Below, one piece after another: positions 9,935-18,286 of a DNA stretch of 64,000 nucleotides. Both the position numbers and the translations under genes were made by a program. The stretch comes from Pandoraea pneumonica (GTDB taxonomy: Bacteria > Pseudomonadota > Gammaproteobacteria > Burkholderiales > Burkholderiaceae): NCBI RefSeq assembly GCF_902459645.1, contig NZ_CABPSK010000006.1:179478-243477 (forward strand). The letters run 5' to 3'. Position 1 is the first letter of the stretch, and the number at the start of each line of letters is the position of its first letter. The notes below the pieces were generated by a model. The model made no database searches. It had not been told where the DNA came from and saw nothing but the letters and a program-made list of their open reading frames with translations.

Positions 9935-12016
9935 ATGGATACGATTCGCGATGCTTCCGAGAAGGAAGCGCGACGCACGGCCACTGCGACCGCAGTGGAC
10001 CTCAAACTGCATACCGAACTTGCCCAGAAGCTGAGCACGGCAATGGCGACGCAAACGCTTGAGACGGGCATCGATCGTTCGATCACGGCTTTGCTCGATC
10101 TGCAACAGGACAACGGTCACTGGCTGTTCGAGCTCGAAGCCGATGCGACGATTCCGGCCGAGTACGTGTTGCTGCGCCATCACCTCGGCGAGAAAGTCGA
10201 CGCGGACCTCGAAGCCAAGGTCGCCGCCTATCTGCGCCGTATTCAGGGCGAGCACGGCGGCTGGCCGCTGTTCCATAACGGCAAGTTCGACATGAGCGCG
10301 AGCGTGAAGGCGTACTTCGCGCTCAAGATGATCGGTGAGCCGATCGACGCGCCGCACATGGTGCGCGCACGCGAAGCCATCATTGCGCGCGGTGGTGCGC
10401 AGAATTCGAACGTGTTCACGCGCATCTTGCTGGCGCTCTACGGCGTGCTCGAATGGAAGGCAGTGCCGATGATGCCGGTCGAGATCATGCTGCTGCCGAA
10501 GTGGTTCCCGTTCCATCTCTCGAAGGTGTCGTACTGGGCGCGCACGGTGATCGTGCCGCTGCTCGTGTTGCAGGCGAAGCGCCCGCTCGCGCGCAACCCG
10601 AAGGGCGTGGGCATCGACGAACTGTTCATTGGCAGCCCGAAGGACGTGGGGCCGCCTAAGCGCGCACCGCACCAGAGCCGCTTCTGGTTCACCTTCTTCT
10701 CCGGTGTCGACCACGTTTTGCGTGCGCTCGATCCGTTCTTCCCGAAAAAGCTGCGCGAGAAGTCGATCAAGCGCGCGGTGGAGTTTGTCGAAGAGCGTTT
10801 GAACGGCGAAGACGGGCTGGGCGCGATTTATCCGGCCATGGCCAACTCGGTCATGATGTACGACGTGCTCGGTTACCCGGAAGATCACCCGAGCCGCGCG
10901 ATTGCGCGCAAGTCGGTCGAGAAGCTGGTGACGCCGGCCGATCACGAGACGTATGTGCAGCCGTGCTTGTCGCCGGTGTGGGATACGGCGCTCTCCGCTC
11001 ACGCATTGCTGGAAACGGGCGACAAGCGCGCCATCGAGCAAGCGGGGAAGGGGCTGGAGTGGCTGATTCCGCTGCAAATTCTCGATGTGCGCGGCGACTG
11101 GATTTCGCGTCGTCCGAACGTGCGTCCGGGTGGCTGGGCGTTTCAATTCGCGAATCCGCATTATCCGGACGTGGACGACACGGCCGTGGTCGCGATGGCG
11201 ATGGACCGCTACGAGAAACTGGCCGGGAAGTTTGACGACGTGAAGGTCGATCAAGCCGACCCGAAGGCGCACGCGATGCGCTACGCGATCGATCGCGGCA
11301 CGGAGTGGGTGATCGGCATGCAGAGCAGCAATGGCGGCTGGGGCGCATTCGAGCCCGAGAACACGCATCTGTATCTGAACAACATTCCGTTCTCCGATCA
11401 CGGCGCGCTGCTCGATCCGCCGACGGTCGACGTGTCGGCACGCTGCCTGTCGATGCTGGCACAGTTGCCGACGTCGCCGGAACGTAAGGCCTCGGCCGAT
11501 CTGGCGCTCAAGTACATCCTCGACGATCAGGAAGCCGACGGTAGCTGGTATGGCCGCTGGGGCATGAATTTCGTCTACGGCACGTGGTCGGCCATGTGCG
11601 GTTTGCAGGCCGCCGGTTTGCAGCCGGAACACCCGGCGATGGCGCGCGCAGCGCAATGGATGCTCTCGATCCAGAACGCCGATGGCGGCTGGGGCGAAGA
11701 CGGCGACAGCTACAAGCTCGAGTACAAGGGCTATGAGGCGGCGCCGAGTACGTCGTCGCAAACGGCTTGGGCATTGCTGGGCCTCATGGCAGCGGGTAAG
11801 GCCAACGATCCGGCCGTCAAGCGCGGCATCGACTACCTGCTGAACACGCAGAACGACGAAGGGCTGTGGGACGAGGAGTTGTACACCGCGACCGGTTTCC
11901 CGCGCGTGTTCTATCTGCGTTATCACGGCTATCGCAAGTTCTTCCCGCTGTGGGCGCTCGCACGTTATCGCAATCTGACTGTGCGCAACGACTGCCCAGT
12001 ACCCTGCGGGATGTGA
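9935..12016 (+). CDS. shc: Squalene-hopene cyclase
   Basis: Shc (HpnF) is a monotopic membrane enzyme that folds squalene into hopene and diplopterol in one proton-initiated cascade. The 693-residue protein has the catalytic DVDDT motif at residues 412-416, whose central Asp protonates the terminal double bond. Several QW-type repeats are seen (GEHGGWPLF near 106, SSNGGWGAFE, QEADGSWYGRWG and NADGGWGED). The first 40 residues are an extra, polar, Ala/Thr-rich extension before the first repeat. hpnG starts eight bases after the stop. Confidence 0.97.
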   Translation: MDTIRDASEKEARRTATATAVDLKLHTELAQKLSTAMATQTLETGIDRSITALLDLQQDNGHWLFELEADATIPAEYVLLRHHLGEKVDADLEAKVAAYLRRIQGEHGGWPLFHNGKFDMSASVKAYFALKMIGEPIDAPHMVRAREAIIARGGAQNSNVFTRILLALYGVLEWKAVPMMPVEIMLLPKWFPFHLSKVSYWARTVIVPLLVLQAKRPLARNPKGVGIDELFIGSPKDVGPPKRAPHQSRFWFTFFSGVDHVLRALDPFFPKKLREKSIKRAVEFVEERLNGEDGLGAIYPAMANSVMMYDVLGYPEDHPSRAIARKSVEKLVTPADHETYVQPCLSPVWDTALSAHALLETGDKRAIEQAGKGLEWLIPLQILDVRGDWISRRPNVRPGGWAFQFANPHYPDVDDTAVVAMAMDRYEKLAGKFDDVKVDQADPKAHAMRYAIDRGTEWVIGMQSSNGGWGAFEPENTHLYLNNIPFSDHGALLDPPTVDVSARCLSMLAQLPTSPERKASADLALKYILDDQEADGSWYGRWGMNFVYGTWSAMCGLQAAGLQPEHPAMARAAQWMLSIQNADGGWGEDGDSYKLEYKGYEAAPSTSSQTAWALLGLMAAGKANDPAVKRGIDYLLNTQNDEGLWDEELYTATGFPRVFYLRYHGYRKFFPLWALARYRNLTVRNDCPVPCGM

Positions 12017-12024
12017 ATTTGCCA

Positions 12025-12717
12025 ATGACTTCGCCCATCATCGTTGTGACCGGCATGCCCTTCGAAGCTCGCATTGCGCGCGGCGATGGTGTGCGTGTGG
12101 TTTGCGCACAGAACCATACGCTGGCGGGCGAACTGGAAGCAGCGATTGCGCAGGGCGCTCGCGGGCTAGTGAGTTTTGGCACGGCGGGTGGCCTGATTCC
12201 GGGGTTGAAGCCGGGGCAATGGGTCATCGCACACAAGGTGCTGGATATGCCGGACAACGCGCGCGAATACGTGTCCGCGATTGCGTGGGCCGATGCGTTA
12301 CGTCGCGCTATGCCGGGAGCGCTGCGCGCCGATCTGGCTGGTGTGACGGCGCCGGTGGTCACGGCCGACGATAAGGCCGCGCTGTGTCGCGATAGCGGGG
12401 CGGCAGCGGCCGACATGGAGTCGCATATCGTCGCGCGCGTGGCTGCGGCACACGGGTTGCCTTTCGTGGTGGCGCGGGTGGTGATCGATCCGGCAGAGCG
12501 GACGTTGCCACCGGCCGCGCTCGCTGGCATGCGGCCCGATGGGTCGGTCAATCTTTTCGGTGTGTTGGGTTCGCTCGTGAAAAACCCGCTGCAACTGCCC
12601 GCGCTACTGCGCGTCGGGAAAGACGCGGGACACGCCAAGCAGGCAATGCGCTTCGGACGCGAAGTCATCGCGTTGCGCCTCGGTGAGGGCTTCGGTGCTG
12701 CGGCTGGGGGAATCTGA
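12025..12717 (+). CDS. hpnG: Adenosylhopane nucleosidase HpnG
   Basis: HpnG removes adenine from adenosylhopane, the product of HpnH, to give ribosylhopane in bacteriohopanepolyol synthesis. The 230-residue protein resembles purine nucleoside phosphorylases: a GMPFEARIA start, GARGLVSFGTAGGLIPGLKPG in the middle and the substrate-contacting AADMESHIVA. The ATG at 12025 fits the family; the open frame that begins inside shc is not used. It ends the hpnDE-shc operon and is followed by a strong terminator. The partner gene hpnH lies in the convergent operon. Confidence 0.88.
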   Translation: MTSPIIVVTGMPFEARIARGDGVRVVCAQNHTLAGELEAAIAQGARGLVSFGTAGGLIPGLKPGQWVIAHKVLDMPDNAREYVSAIAWADALRRAMPGALRADLAGVTAPVVTADDKAALCRDSGAAAADMESHIVARVAAAHGLPFVVARVVIDPAERTLPPAALAGMRPDGSVNLFGVLGSLVKNPLQLPALLRVGKDAGHAKQAMRFGREVIALRLGEGFGAAAGGI

Positions 12718-12745
12718 CGGTCTGACGGTCATCTCACGGCCAACA

Positions 12746-12782
12746 AAAAAGCCAGTTTGCGTTATCGGCAAACTGGCTTTTT
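12746..12782. terminator. Bidirectional terminator between hpnG and hpnB
   Basis: This is a perfect inverted repeat with 15-base arms (AAAAAGCCAGTTTGC and its complement) around a seven-base loop. It has an A-run on one side and a T-run on the other, so it can end transcription from both hpnG (+) and hpnB (-). Confidence 0.93.
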
Positions 12783-12800
12783 CTTGGGTGTCATGCGGCG

Positions 12801-14003
12801 TTACACGTCTGACGATTGTTGTCCTCGTGCCTGCGCGCGCCCCTTCCACATGCCACCGCGGCCGCGCCAGTGTTGCAGCGCCGAGTCGAACGTAAAGACG
12901 GTGTAGAGCGCAGCCACCAGCGGCAACAGCGGGCCAAAGCTCGTCGGCTGACGGTAGAAGCGCAGCATCGGCACGTACGAGATGGTCATCGCGATCCACG
13001 CGAACAACCCAAGCCATTGCGCAATGCCCGACGCGAAAATTGTCATCGCAGGCGGCACGATAAACGTGAGCAGCAGCGACACGATCGTGCCTGCCAGCAG
13101 CACCGGCGAATACTGCAATTGCGCGTATGCGGTGCGTGAAACCATCTTGCGAATCTCGCCGAGGTTGTCGTACGGACGCACGCTCACGGCACGCTCGGTC
13201 AACCCCAGCCAGATCGCGCCTTGCTTCTTGAGCAGGCGCCCCATCGCGCAGTCGTCGATGATCTCGTCGCGAATGGCTTCGATGCCGCCACCGGCTTCGA
13301 GCGATTTGCGGTGAATCAGCATGCATCCACCAGCCGCTGCGGCCATGCGCTTCTTCGGATCGTTGACCCAAGCGAACGGGTAGAGCATCTGGAAGAACAG
13401 CACAAACGCCGGGATCAACGTGCGTTCGAACCACGCCGTGCAGCGCAGCTTCGCCATGAGCGACACGAGGACGCGGTTGTCGCCGGTCGCACGCGTGACC
13501 AGACGGCGCACGTTCTCGGGCGAGTGGGCGATGTCGGCATCGGTGTGCAGCAAGTAATCGGGCGCGATGCCGTCGTCGTTGGTCGCCTGGTCGCTCGCGA
13601 ACGCTACGCCCTGACGCACGGCCCACATCTTGCCGGTCCAGTCGCCGGGTAACGGTTGGCCGCTCAGCACATCCACGCGACGCGTAAGACCGTCGGATGC
13701 CGCACGGGCCGCCGCAGCACGCGCCAGATCGGCGGTGCCGTCGTTGCTCTGATCGTCGACGACGACGATGCGCAAACGCCCCGGATAGTCTTGGCGGCAC
13801 AGCGATTCCACGACCTGTCCGATCGACTCGGCTTCGTTGCGCGCCGGAATGACGACGGCCACCGCTGGCCACACGTCGGGCACCGATAACTGATCTTCGT
13901 CGAGATCATCGCGTTCGCGCGCGCGCCAGAAGCCGCCCTGCGAAATCAGCAGATAGATCCAGATGGCCAACGAAAGCGCGGCGATCCAGGCCAAAACAGT
14001 CAT
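12801..14003 (-). CDS. hpnB: Hopanoid-associated glycosyltransferase HpnB
   Basis: This is a 400-residue membrane-bound family-2 glycosyltransferase of the kind found in hopanoid loci, proposed to modify the polyol side chain or a related lipid. It has an N-terminal membrane anchor, then the GT-A fold: VVIPARNEAESI, the VVVDDQSNDGT acidic motif, LLHTDADIAHS as the metal-binding DxD, and DEIIDDCAMG as the catalytic-base region. Two or three hydrophobic helices follow near the C-terminus. Its ATG overlaps the hpnA stop by four bases. The exact donor and acceptor are unknown. Confidence 0.88.
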   Translation of the reverse strand: MTVLAWIAALSLAIWIYLLISQGGFWRARERDDLDEDQLSVPDVWPAVAVVIPARNEAESIGQVVESLCRQDYPGRLRIVVVDDQSNDGTADLARAAAARAASDGLTRRVDVLSGQPLPGDWTGKMWAVRQGVAFASDQATNDDGIAPDYLLHTDADIAHSPENVRRLVTRATGDNRVLVSLMAKLRCTAWFERTLIPAFVLFFQMLYPFAWVNDPKKRMAAAAGGCMLIHRKSLEAGGGIEAIRDEIIDDCAMGRLLKKQGAIWLGLTERAVSVRPYDNLGEIRKMVSRTAYAQLQYSPVLLAGTIVSLLLTFIVPPAMTIFASGIAQWLGLFAWIAMTISYVPMLRFYRQPTSFGPLLPLVAALYTVFTFDSALQHWRGRGGMWKGRAQARGQQSSDV

Positions 14004-14995
14004 GACAAATATCCGGCGGAGCGAAACCAGGCGAGCGCGTCACGCAAGCCATCGAGGTAGGGGCGGGCGGTGTAACCCAGTTCACGCTTGGCCTTCTCGG
14101 ACGAGAAGAACATGTGATAGCGCGACATCTTCAGGCCGTCGACGGTCACGAACGGTTCTTTGCCGGTGAAGCGTGCGACACCTTGCGCTGCCATCGCGAG
14201 CGGATACAGCGGCCAGCGCGGCAGTGCGACCGTCGGGGCTTTGCGGCCCACGAGGCCCGCAATCGCGGCCAGCATCTCGCGCAGCAATACGTCGTCGCCG
14301 CCCAGAATGTAGCGCTCGCCGATTCGGCCGCGCTCCAGCGCCAGCAGGTGACCTTCGGCGCAGTCGTCGACGTGCACGAGATTCAATCCCGTGTCGACAA
14401 AGGCCGGAATCTTGCCCTGTGCCGCTTCGACGATGATGCGTCCCGTTGGCGTGGGCTTGATGTCGCGCGGCCCGATGGGCGTGGACGGATTGACGATCAC
14501 GGCGGGCAGGCCGTCGTTGGCGATCATGCGCTCGACCAGACGCTCGGCCGCGACCTTGCTGCGCTTGTACACGCCAATGGTCGTGGCTTCATCGTTGGGA
14601 GAGGTTTCGTCGACCGGGCCGGTCGCGCCTTGCACGCGCAACGTGGCAACGCTGCTCGTGTACACCACGCGCTCGACGCCTGCACGCAGCGCGGCTTCCA
14701 TCACCGTGCGCGTGCCATCGATATTGGCCCGCATGATGTCGTTGGGATCTTTCGCCCAGAGGCGGTAGTCGGCCGCGACGTGGAGCAGGGCGTCCACGCC
14801 GGCGAGTGCACGCTGCATCGATGCCGCATCGCGCATATCGCCTTCGACGACTTCGACGGGCAGGTCGGCGAGGTTCGCGCGCGGGCTGGTGCCACGCACC
14901 AGCAGGCGAACCTCGTGACCGCGCGCGAGCGCCGTGCGTGCTACCGCAGAACCGACGAACCCGGAGGCGCCGGTGACCAGCACACGCGACGGCAT
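14000..14995 (-). CDS. hpnA: Hopanoid-associated sugar epimerase/dehydratase HpnA
   Basis: This is a 331-residue extended short-chain dehydrogenase. It has the NAD(P)-binding GASGFVGSAVA at residues 9-19, the catalytic Y143xxxK147 (VYKRSK) and a TSSVAT serine region before it. HpnA proteins are found with hopanoid genes and are thought to prepare or alter a sugar for the side chain; the substrate is not established. It overlaps hpnB downstream, and its ATG sits immediately next to the hpnH stop, giving a tight ispH-hpnH-hpnA-hpnB operon. Confidence 0.9.
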   Translation of the reverse strand: MPSRVLVTGASGFVGSAVARTALARGHEVRLLVRGTSPRANLADLPVEVVEGDMRDAASMQRALAGVDALLHVAADYRLWAKDPNDIMRANIDGTRTVMEAALRAGVERVVYTSSVATLRVQGATGPVDETSPNDEATTIGVYKRSKVAAERLVERMIANDGLPAVIVNPSTPIGPRDIKPTPTGRIIVEAAQGKIPAFVDTGLNLVHVDDCAEGHLLALERGRIGERYILGGDDVLLREMLAAIAGLVGRKAPTVALPRWPLYPLAMAAQGVARFTGKEPFVTVDGLKMSRYHMFFSSEKAKRELGYTARPYLDGLRDALAWFRSAGYLS

Positions 14996-16117
14996 TTACG
15001 CCTTAGCTCGCTTCAGTTCGTCGAGTTTGATCTCGACGTGCTTCGAGAACACATACTCGGCCGGACGTTGCTTGGCGAACGACACGTCGTCAGCCATCGG
15101 GCCGTCGGTACGCACGCCCTTGAGCGCGACACCGAGGGCACGCAGCGGACGCGACAGCGTATCGTTCACGGCGGTGGCTTCGAAGCCGCTGTGGACCATG
15201 CAGTCTGCGCACTTCTCGTAGTTGCCCACGCCGTACTTGTCCCAGTCGGTTGTTTCCATCAACTCGGTGTACGTCTTGGCATAGCCTTCGCCGAGCAGGT
15301 AGCACGGACGCTGCCAGCCGAACACGGTACGCGTCGGGTTGCCCCACGGCGTGCAGTGATACGTGCGGTTGCCGGCGAGGAAGTCGAGGAACAGGCTCGA
15401 TTGGCTGAACGTCCAGTCCTTGCCGCCGTTGCCGCGCTTCAGAATGTCGCGGAACAGTTGCTTGGTCTTCGAACGGTTCAGGAAGTGCTGCTGATCCGGG
15501 GCGCGTTCGTAGGCATAGCCCGGCGACACGGTGATACCGTCCAGGCCCATTTCCTTCGTGGTGTCGAAGAACTTGGCGACCTTTTCCGGATCGGCGTTGT
15601 TGAACAGCGTGCAGTTGATGTTCACGCGGAAGCCGCGCGATTTCGCCAGCTTGATGGCGGCGACGCAGCGGTCGTACACGCCGTCTTGGCACACCGACGC
15701 GTCGTGCATTTCACGGTCGCCGTCGAGGTGGATCGACCAGACGAAGAACGGGCTCGGCTCGTAGTCGTCGATCTTCTTTTCCAGCAGCAAGGCGTTGGTG
15801 CAGAGATAGACGAACTTCTTGCGCTCGATGATGCCCTTGACGATCTGCGGCATTTCTTTGTGCAGCAGCGGTTCGCCGCCGGCGATCGAGACCACCGGTG
15901 CGCCGCATTCGTCCACGGCATCGAGGGCGTCTTTGAGCGAGACGCGCTGATTCAGAATGGGATCCGGGTAGTCGATCTTGCCGCAGCCCGAGCAAGCCAG
16001 GTTGCAGCGGAAAAGCGGTTCAAGCATGAGCACCAGCGGGTAACGCTTGTTGCCCTTGAAGCGTTGCTTCATCAGGTAGGCGCCAACATACGCCTGTTGC
16101 AGGAAGGGGATGGCCAA
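14996..16117 (-). CDS. hpnH: Adenosylhopane synthase HpnH (radical SAM)
   Basis: HpnH attaches a 5'-deoxyadenosyl group to diploptene, the first step of bacteriohopanepolyol side-chain synthesis. The 373-residue protein has the radical SAM cluster motif CNLACSGC (Cys 38, 42, 45) and a SIAGGEPLLH SAM-binding block. The start is TTG at 16117, chosen because AGGAG lies six bases upstream and the protein then begins with AIPFLQQAY as homologues do; the open frame further upstream is Arg-rich and enters ispH. About 23 bases separate it from ispH. Confidence 0.94.
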   Translation of the reverse strand: MAIPFLQQAYVGAYLMKQRFKGNKRYPLVLMLEPLFRCNLACSGCGKIDYPDPILNQRVSLKDALDAVDECGAPVVSIAGGEPLLHKEMPQIVKGIIERKKFVYLCTNALLLEKKIDDYEPSPFFVWSIHLDGDREMHDASVCQDGVYDRCVAAIKLAKSRGFRVNINCTLFNNADPEKVAKFFDTTKEMGLDGITVSPGYAYERAPDQQHFLNRSKTKQLFRDILKRGNGGKDWTFSQSSLFLDFLAGNRTYHCTPWGNPTRTVFGWQRPCYLLGEGYAKTYTELMETTDWDKYGVGNYEKCADCMVHSGFEATAVNDTLSRPLRALGVALKGVRTDGPMADDVSFAKQRPAEYVFSKHVEIKLDELKRAKA

Positions 16118-16140
16118 GTTCGGCTCCTGTTCGTGTTGCG

Positions 16141-17100
16141 TTAGCCAGCGACCGCGTGGCGTGCGGCGACCGGCTCGTCTTTGGTCAATTCCGACGGCAA
16201 GCGGAATTGGATGGTTTCCTCGATGCCGTCCATGAGCGTCACTTCGACGGTGTCGATGCGGCGCAGCGCGTCGATCACGTCTTCGACCATGCGCTCGGGC
16301 GCGGACGCCCCGGCGGTAATACCGATGCGGGCTTGGCCGCGCACCCACTCGGGGTTCACTTCCGAGCCGTCGGCCACGAGGTAGCTAGGCAACCCCATTT
16401 CCGAGCCGATTTCGCGCAGGCGGTTCGAGTTCGAGCTATTCGTCGCGCCGACCACCAACAGCACATCCACGCGCTCGCACAGTTCGCGCACGGCGGTCTG
16501 GCGGTTTTGCGTGGCGTAGCAAATGTCTTTGGTGTTCGGTCCGACGATATTGGTGAAGCGTTGTTGCAGCGCGGCAATGATACCGCGAGTCTCGTCGACC
16601 GACAGGGTGGTCTGCGTGACGTACGACACCGGCGTGTTCACCGGCAAAGGCAGCAGATCGACATCGGCTTCGGTTTGCACCAGGTGCACCGGACCGTCGA
16701 TTTGGCCCATCGTGCCTTCCACTTCGGGGTGACCCGCGTGGCCGATCAGGATGACTTCGCGTCCAGCGGAAACGTAGTTCTTGCCCTGAATATGCACTTT
16801 GGTCACGAGCGGGCACGTGGCGTTCAAGACTTTCAGGCCGCGCGTCTGCGCTTCCTGTTCAACCACACGTGCAACACCATGGGCGCTGAAAATAGTGACA
16901 GCGCCCGCAGGGGCTTCGGAAAGCTCGTCGATAAAGCGCGCGCCTTTGGCCTTGAGGGAATCGACCACATGCTTGTTGTGGACGATCTCATGGCGTACGT
17001 AGACCGGCGCGCCGTATTTTTCCAGGGCACGCTCGACGATCTCGATGGCACGTATGACACCCGCACAAAACCCGCGGGGTTGGGCAAGGATGACTTGCAT
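16141..17100 (-). CDS. ispH: 4-hydroxy-3-methylbut-2-enyl diphosphate reductase
   Basis: IspH (LytB) makes IPP and DMAPP in the last step of the MEP pathway, feeding the farnesyl diphosphate that HpnD uses. The 319-residue protein has the three Fe-S cysteines at 12 (GFCAGV), 96 ([11 protein letters not shown]) and 194 (DICYATQNR), plus the SNSNRL diphosphate-binding loop. It heads the ispH-hpnH-hpnA-hpnB operon. Together with dxs at 21009-22925, two MEP-pathway genes lie inside the triterpenoid locus. Whether this is the only ispH copy cannot be seen here. Confidence 0.96.
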   Translation of the reverse strand: MQVILAQPRGFCAGVIRAIEIVERALEKYGAPVYVRHEIVHNKHVVDSLKAKGARFIDELSEAPAGAVTIFSAHGVARVVEQEAQTRGLKVLNATCPLVTKVHIQGKNYVSAGREVILIGHAGHPEVEGTMGQIDGPVHLVQTEADVDLLPLPVNTPVSYVTQTTLSVDETRGIIAALQQRFTNIVGPNTKDICYATQNRQTAVRELCERVDVLLVVGATNSSNSNRLREIGSEMGLPSYLVADGSEVNPEWVRGQARIGITAGASAPERMVEDVIDALRRIDTVEVTLMDGIEETIQFRLPSELTKDEPVAARHAVAG

Positions 17101-17434
17101 TCAGCTCTCCGGCTCAGGTCGGCCGGGATGGCGGTTTTATCGGGGAGTCCATGTCGAATACATTGGCCTCATGGAACGCCGCGTGCCGTTTTTTGTGGCG
17201 CGTCGAGCCTGCCCGCGGGGGGACCGCCGTCCGGTCGTTTGACAAGCGACGATTGTAACCGCCGCGGCCAAATATTGCTGACGACCCCCTGTGGGGGACC
17301 GTTAGCCGTTGTTACATAAATATTGACGAATTGGCACCGATCTGGGCCGAATCTGCGGCGATCGGGCGGCCAATGAGTACAACGTCCCTGCGAGGAGAGT
17401 GGCGGACCCGGCATCGTGTGCCGAGCCCTTGATT
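17101..17434. other. Intergenic region upstream of ispH (334 bp)
   Basis: No gene was found here. For the minus-strand ispH operon, TACAAT (complement of 17252-17257) is a fair -10, but no good -35 accompanies it. Other structure: a short hairpin with arms CCCCC and GGGGG around 17286-17298, and the direct repeat AAATATTG at 17270-17277 and 17318-17325. The hpnM stop lies at the far end, with no obvious T-rich terminator after it. Confidence 0.5.
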
Positions 17435-18082
17435 TTATTTGCCGAAACGGTCGTTCTTGTCGCGCAGATAAGCGATCAGGCCGTCGATGCCGCCCTGTGC
17501 AATGCGCGCCTTGAACTGCGGCTGATACAGCTGGATGAGCCAGGCGTCGGCGACGTTTTCGCCCATCATGTTGATGTCGTAGATTTTCCAGCCCTTGTCT
17601 GTCTTGCCCAGACGGTAGGCCACCGAGAGCGTGTCGCCGGTGCCGCTGACCGTGGCGCCGACGACAGCGTCGGTGCTGCCTGCCGACACTTTGGCCGGAT
17701 CGTACTTGAACGAGAGCTGCGAGCCGCGCACTTGCGAGAGTTGCAAGGCATAGGTGTTCACGAGCAACTGCTGGAATTGTTCGAAGACCTGCTGCTGCTG
17801 GGCGGGCGTCGCGCCGTCGAACGCCTTCGGGCCGACGGCGTAGCGCGTGGTGCGGCGGAAGTCGGTGTAAGGCAGGAAGTCGCGCTCGACCACTTTGGCG
17901 GTCGCGGCCACATCGCCGTCACGAGCCGCCGGATCGGCCTTGGCCGCCTTGACGACCGTCTCGACGGCGGTTTTCACCATATCGTTCGGATTGGCGTTGT
18001 TCGTCTGTGCCCAGACGCCCGACGAAGCGGTTGAAACGGCCAAGGTGGCCGCGGCCATCGCCGTCACCAGAAATTTCTTCAT
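17435..18082 (-). CDS. hpnM: MlaC/HpnM-family periplasmic lipid-binding protein
   Basis: This is a 215-residue protein with a clear signal peptide (MKKFLVTAMAAATLAVSTASS, cleavage after VWA near residue 25) and an MlaC/Ttg2D fold. The family block DFLPYTDFRRTTRYAVG lies near residue 70, and GWKIYDINMMGENVADAW near 165. MlaC proteins carry phospholipids across the periplasm; the HpnM subgroup occurs with hopanoid genes and may carry hopanoids. It is divergent from hpnN, an RND lipid transporter, which fits a shared trafficking role. Confidence 0.87.
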   Translation of the reverse strand: MKKFLVTAMAAATLAVSTASSGVWAQTNNANPNDMVKTAVETVVKAAKADPAARDGDVAATAKVVERDFLPYTDFRRTTRYAVGPKAFDGATPAQQQQVFEQFQQLLVNTYALQLSQVRGSQLSFKYDPAKVSAGSTDAVVGATVSGTGDTLSVAYRLGKTDKGWKIYDINMMGENVADAWLIQLYQPQFKARIAQGGIDGLIAYLRDKNDRFGK

Positions 18083-18139
18083 ACGTAGGAACCCAGCTTC
18101 TCTTCGTTGGTTTAAATCGGGTAGGGCGTAGTGTATTCC

Positions 18140-18167
18140 ACGCGGCCCGCACGCGGCCCGGTATACT
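18140..18167 (+). promoter_or_regulatory. Tandem repeat and -10 upstream of hpnN
   Basis: ACGCGGCCCG occurs twice in tandem (18140-18149 and 18151-18160) directly before a TATACT hexamer at 18162-18167. The latter is a plausible -10 for hpnN. The repeats occupy the -35 space, and no canonical -35 is present, so an activator or alternative sigma factor is possible. Confidence 0.4.
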
Positions 18168-18286
18168 GCTTCGATTTTGTAAATTCACCATTTCAATGGC
18201 CTGATCGACGGTCTTTTCCGCCGATTGGTTCCCGGTGCAGTTGCCTTTCCATCCGTTTTGCCCATTTTCTCTTCCGGAACCGCTAC

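Noticed and set aside
9608-12025. An 805-codon minus-strand open frame across shc
   Set aside because: It is antisense to a motif-perfect squalene-hopene cyclase. Its translation is His/Arg-rich with no domain, as expected for shadow frames in high-GC DNA.
14114-16144. A 676-codon plus-strand open frame across hpnA and hpnH
   Set aside because: It lies opposite two recognised genes, is Arg/His-rich and lacks any domain; it is a composition artefact.
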